9,810 bases of DNA from Planctomycetota bacterium (lineage in GTDB: Bacteria > Planctomycetota > Phycisphaerae > WQYP01). Positions 7,586 to 9,810 of the stretch are shown piece by piece. Where the stretch lies: positions 1 through 9,810 of the forward strand of contig JAJZEY010000126.1 in assembly GCA_021805585.1 (NCBI GenBank), read 5' to 3'. Position 1 is the first letter of the stretch. The number at the start of each line of letters is the position of its first letter. Under the pieces are notes generated by a model. The model had not been told where the DNA came from. It worked only from the letters and a program-made list of their open reading frames with translations, and did not search any database. Both the position numbers and the translations under genes were made by a program.

Positions 7586-7769
7586 CCGCGTCTGTTCGTG
7601 TGGGGTCGTGGGTGCCGGAACTTTAGTAAAATTGTGAGCCGATTTCAATGACCGATTGATTTTTATCGGACGCGGTCTGATATTTCCGATTGCCTGATTG
7701 TGGCGTTGCGGCTTTCGGGCACCATGGTCCTTTAATTAGGCTTTTGGCCAGCGGTTTTGAATTGCGCTG

Positions 7770-7799
7770 TTGTATATATCTTTTGCGCATTTTTATACT
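7770..7799 (+). promoter_or_regulatory. Candidate promoter for the pseudopilin gene
   Basis: TTGTAT (7770-7775) and TATACT (7794-7799) are separated by 18 bp inside the most AT-rich part of the spacer. The -10 matches consensus at 5/6 positions; the -35 matches at only 3/6. Transcription from here would leave an untranslated leader of about 210 nt before the ATG at 8017, long enough to host regulation. Confidence 0.3.
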
Positions 7800-8016
7800 A
7801 GCATTCGCTTGCTTTAAGAGCTACAGTCAATTCGTAGTCGCGGTTCGCAGCAGATTGCTTCGCACTTTTCCCGCGGATCGAGCTGCCGATTGTAGTGTCC
7901 GGTTTTCCTTGATCTATTAATCCAGTAACGGGTCAGGTCATGGGAACATGGTGTGCCAATGTCATCAGCCAGCACAATTGGTGTTGGATATTGCCCGAAA
8001 CGTTCAGGAGCCTGTT

Positions 8017-8931
8017 ATGAAAAACCAACGGCAAAGACGCGGTGGTTTCACGTTGGTGGAATTACTTGTCGTTATTGCGATTATCGCGATTCTGATTGCA
8101 TTGCTTCTGCCGGCTTTGGCGGCGGCAAAGGCGGCAGCCAACCGGACACTCTGTAGATCGGATCTGCATGACAATGGCGAAGCCCTGGCTGTTTATGCGG
8201 CCAGCTATCGCAGTTCGTTTCCCTATGTTTATACCCGCAATGGTGCTAATGGAACGCTGAATTATAGTGAAAATGGCGGGGCGTGGCTGTGGGATTTGAA
8301 TTTCGGAACGCGGAATGCTTTGGTTCAAAGTGGCGCGGCCATGGGGACCATGTACTGCCCGTCCAGCCCGGAAATCTACACGATCACGCCCGCCACGATG
8401 TGGGGCGGATTCGCACCAGGCAAAGTCGTCGCCCAACCGGTATCCGCCAACACAGACCCCCAAGAAATTGGATCCGGGCTTCAATGTTGCGAAACCACAT
8501 ATTCCTGGCTGTTCGTACATGCACCTACCAATGTGCTGCCCCTGCAAACCAATTTTTATGAATGGACTGGAACCGGGCGTTGGATTGGGAATGGACCGCC
8601 GCCGGGCTACCAGTCTCGCATGGACCAGCCCGTCGGATTTGACAGTGGCTACTCGCCGGCGGCGATTCCTATTATCGCCGATGCGGTCATCTTTGATCAG
8701 GCCAACAATACGTTCACCAATGTTTCAGGCTATTACCAGGGGCTTAGCTCCAACCACCTGAATCAGGCCGGTCAGCCCGAGGGTGGCAACGAATGCTACA
8801 TGGATGGCCATGTGGCATGGGTGCCGATGGGGAGCCCGACGTTAATTTCAAATTTACGGGCACCCGGCGATATGAAGCTGCGTGTGCAGATGGGTGGAAG
8901 TTACCTGTCAACGCCATATTTTATCTGGTAG
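8017..8931 (+). CDS. Prepilin-type N-terminal cleavage/methylation domain protein (planctomycete pseudopilin-like)
   Basis: 304-aa protein with a class III signal: a short basic leader (KNQRQRRGG), then cleavage expected after Gly10 to leave Phe11 (FTLVE), with the conserved Glu at mature position 5. A hydrophobic helix of about 25 residues rich in V, I, L and A follows. In type II secretion and type IV pilus systems this segment is processed by a prepilin peptidase and embeds the protein in the inner membrane. The rest is periplasmic. It has a CPSS motif near residue 114, as often seen in this family, and a C-terminal [13 protein letters not shown] segment (residues 256-268) like the DGHV/DGSV motif of planctomycete, Lentisphaera and Verrucomicrobia pseudopilin-like proteins. 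Many paralogues per genome are usual, and their exact role is unknown. The start at 8017 is chosen because AGGAG lies 6 nt upstream and the leader then has normal length. The frame is open upstream to 7948, but that would add 23 unlikely residues. Confidence 0.93.
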   Translation: MKNQRQRRGGFTLVELLVVIAIIAILIALLLPALAAAKAAANRTLCRSDLHDNGEALAVYAASYRSSFPYVYTRNGANGTLNYSENGGAWLWDLNFGTRNALVQSGAAMGTMYCPSSPEIYTITPATMWGGFAPGKVVAQPVSANTDPQEIGSGLQCCETTYSWLFVHAPTNVLPLQTNFYEWTGTGRWIGNGPPPGYQSRMDQPVGFDSGYSPAAIPIIADAVIFDQANNTFTNVSGYYQGLSSNHLNQAGQPEGGNECYMDGHVAWVPMGSPTLISNLRAPGDMKLRVQMGGSYLSTPYFIW

Positions 8932-9123
8932 GCCGGTACTTGGGCCGTGCGCGGCTATAAACCGGTATCAACGTAAGAATTGTTCTGAAAGGAGGTTGTA
9001 AAAAGGGAGATTAAAAGAACGGATGCTAAGCGGCCATTTGGTCGACGAAGCATGCCACGCGTAAAATGTTCTTAATTTGTGTTCTCATTTAACCGTTGGA
9101 CTTTTATTTTAAGGAGTTTGTTT
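8932..9123 (+). other. 192-bp spacer and leader between the pseudopilin and LamG-like genes
   Basis: The spacer holds AAAGGAGGT (8988-8996), a 9-nt perfect match to the usual anti-Shine-Dalgarno sequence, but no ATG, GTG or TTG start follows at a usable distance. A 13-codon frame begins with ATG at 9023 (stop 9062-9064), with AGGGAGA ending 12 nt before it. An 8-codon frame begins at 9066 (stop 9090-9092). Both are short enough to be chance. The ribosome site of the LamG-like gene, AAGGAG (9111-9116), sits 7 nt before its ATG. No clear terminator for the pseudopilin gene was seen. Confidence 0.4.
9038..9067 (+). promoter_or_regulatory. Weak candidate promoter for the LamG-like gene
   Basis: TTGGTC (9038-9043) and TAAAAT (9062-9067) are separated by 18 bp and match consensus at 3/6 and 5/6 positions. 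A transcript from here would have a leader of about 50 nt. The call is weak and based on spacing and the -10 box only. Confidence 0.22.
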
Positions 9124-9810
9124 ATGAGCGGAAACAACAGCAAGAAAACAGGAATTTCCAGCCTGATGGGCCTTGGCCTGACGGCGGGTTGCTTCATGGG
9201 TGCAATGGGTCTGGCGCAATCCGCCCAGGCTACTTTGATTCATGAATACAGTTTTAACAGTGGGGTTATCAATCCCAGCAGCGGTGCATATACCACACCG
9301 GATTCCGTCGGCGGTGCCAGCTATGCGGCTACGATTATGGGCAGCGGCAGCATCAGCGGCGGCCAGGCGATCCTGACCAATTCGTCCAGTTCGGGCCCGG
9401 CCGGCAATGAATACGTAAGCGTACCAGTTTCCGCATTGCCATCCGCTTCCTCCAGCCTGACGTTTGAGGAATGGTTCACAACCGGAACCAACGGTGCCCA
9501 TACCCAGAACCTGGCCCTTAACAGCGATACGCTTGCTACCTCTACCGATGCAATTGCCACCGGTGCCGGCGCAACCGCGGAAAGCTATTTCTTTATCACC
9601 CAGGATAATGGCAGTTATGGCTCTCGTACAGGTATGTCCCCGGGTGGTTATACCAATGAAAAAGTTGGTGTTAATTCCCTGGGTACAGGAAGCCCCACAA
9701 ACGCTGATTATCTAAGTAAGCTGGTCAACGGACAGGCCGTGCAGCATATGGTGACGACGGTCATCAATAACACCGCATCGACCCCCGATCCGTATGGAAC
9801 CATCACCTAT
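9124..9810 (+). CDS. Secreted LamG-like (concanavalin A-like fold) protein, 3' end beyond the window
   Basis: The frame is open from the ATG at 9124 to the right edge, 229 codons without a stop, so only the N-terminal part is visible. AAGGAG ends 7 nt before the start. The protein opens with a Sec-type signal peptide: basic KK at residues 7-8, a hydrophobic stretch rich in Gly, Leu and Met to about residue 31, and a likely cleavage after AQA at residue 36. The mature part begins TLIHEYSFN, a typical opening of LamG/concanavalin A-like lectin domains in planctomycete secreted proteins (compare LxxxYxF near the domain start). LTFEEWFTT near residues 112-120 matches the usual LTFEAWV-like strand. 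The remainder is rich in Gly, Ser, Thr and Asn and low in charge, as in surface proteins. Such proteins often end in a PEP-CTERM or autotransporter-like anchor, but the C-terminus is not in view. The role is probably carbohydrate binding or surface structure; this is inference. Confidence 0.85.
   Translation, partial: MSGNNSKKTGISSLMGLGLTAGCFMGAMGLAQSAQATLIHEYSFNSGVINPSSGAYTTPDSVGGASYAATIMGSGSISGGQAILTNSSSSGPAGNEYVSVPVSALPSASSSLTFEEWFTTGTNGAHTQNLALNSDTLATSTDAIATGAGATAESYFFITQDNGSYGSRTGMSPGGYTNEKVGVNSLGTGSPTNADYLSKLVNGQAVQHMVTTVINNTASTPDPYGTITY

Larger units (their letters stand above)
7130..8016. other. 887-bp gene-free region with inverted repeats
   Basis: No open frame here has a convincing start, length or protein-like translation on either strand. 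The longest candidates (7690-7920 plus; 7033-7323 and 7217-7420 minus) overlap inverted repeats or have erratic composition. What can be seen is a strong hairpin just after the GH2 gene, a short GC(A/G)GAT-type repeat near 7376, two inverted repeats near 7490-7585, a candidate promoter at 7770-7799, and then about 210 bp of probable untranslated leader before the pseudopilin gene. It could be a decayed gene, a long regulatory leader or an unrecognised non-coding RNA. Confidence 0.6.

Noticed and set aside
7810..7850. A GGTTCG-containing stretch resembling a tRNA T-loop
   Set aside because: No matching acceptor, D or anticodon stems can be formed around it.
7690..7920. 76-aa plus-strand frame before the pseudopilin gene
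   Set aside because: No ribosome site, Cys-rich erratic composition, and it spans the candidate promoter and leader of the pseudopilin gene.
7980..7996. Possible sigma54 promoter (TGG...TTGC) just before the pseudopilin gene
   Set aside because: The distance between the GG and GC elements is one base too long for the strict -24/-12 spacing, and it would leave almost no leader.

Overview
The window looks like chromosomal DNA from a free-living, Gram-negative-type bacterium of the Planctomycetota/PVC group, perhaps a Phycisphaerae-like planctomycete. Four things suggest this: a pseudopilin-like protein ending in a DGHV motif, which these bacteria carry in many copies; Tat-exported hydrolases with planctomycete-style motifs; a LamG-like surface protein; and a cluster of short GC-rich hairpin repeats between genes. 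This is inference from family patterns, and no rRNA or marker gene is present to settle the taxonomy.

Layout. On the minus strand, read right to left, are a secreted or membrane-anchored AsmA-like protein (2649-3791) and then a Tat-exported S9-family serine peptidase with a beta-propeller (109-2511). A hairpin and T-tract region (38-96) follows the peptidase. A 410-bp divergent spacer (3792-4201) holds three or four short hairpin repeats. From 4202 everything is on the plus strand: a large Tat-lipoprotein glycoside hydrolase of family GH2 (4202-7129); an 887-bp stretch with no credible gene but several inverted repeats (7130-8016); a prepilin-type protein (8017-8931); and, after a 192-bp leader, the 5' part of a secreted LamG-like protein that runs off the right edge (9124-9810).

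All five genes encode proteins destined for the periplasm, outer membrane or cell surface. The GH2 enzyme probably trims beta-linked sugars from polysaccharides and the S9 peptidase probably degrades peptides. The AsmA-like protein belongs to a group implicated in envelope lipid homeostasis. The pseudopilin and LamG proteins belong to secretion or surface display. The genes have separate expression signals and do not form one tight operon, so any joint function is only thematic: heterotroph degradation of biopolymers.

I found no defence system, mobile element, CRISPR array, RNA gene or other clear new system. The points most worth a second look are the extra domain inserted in the N-terminus of the GH2 enzyme, the missing double-Glu loop in the S9 peptidase, the hairpin repeat cluster, and the structured gene-free region before the pseudopilin gene.
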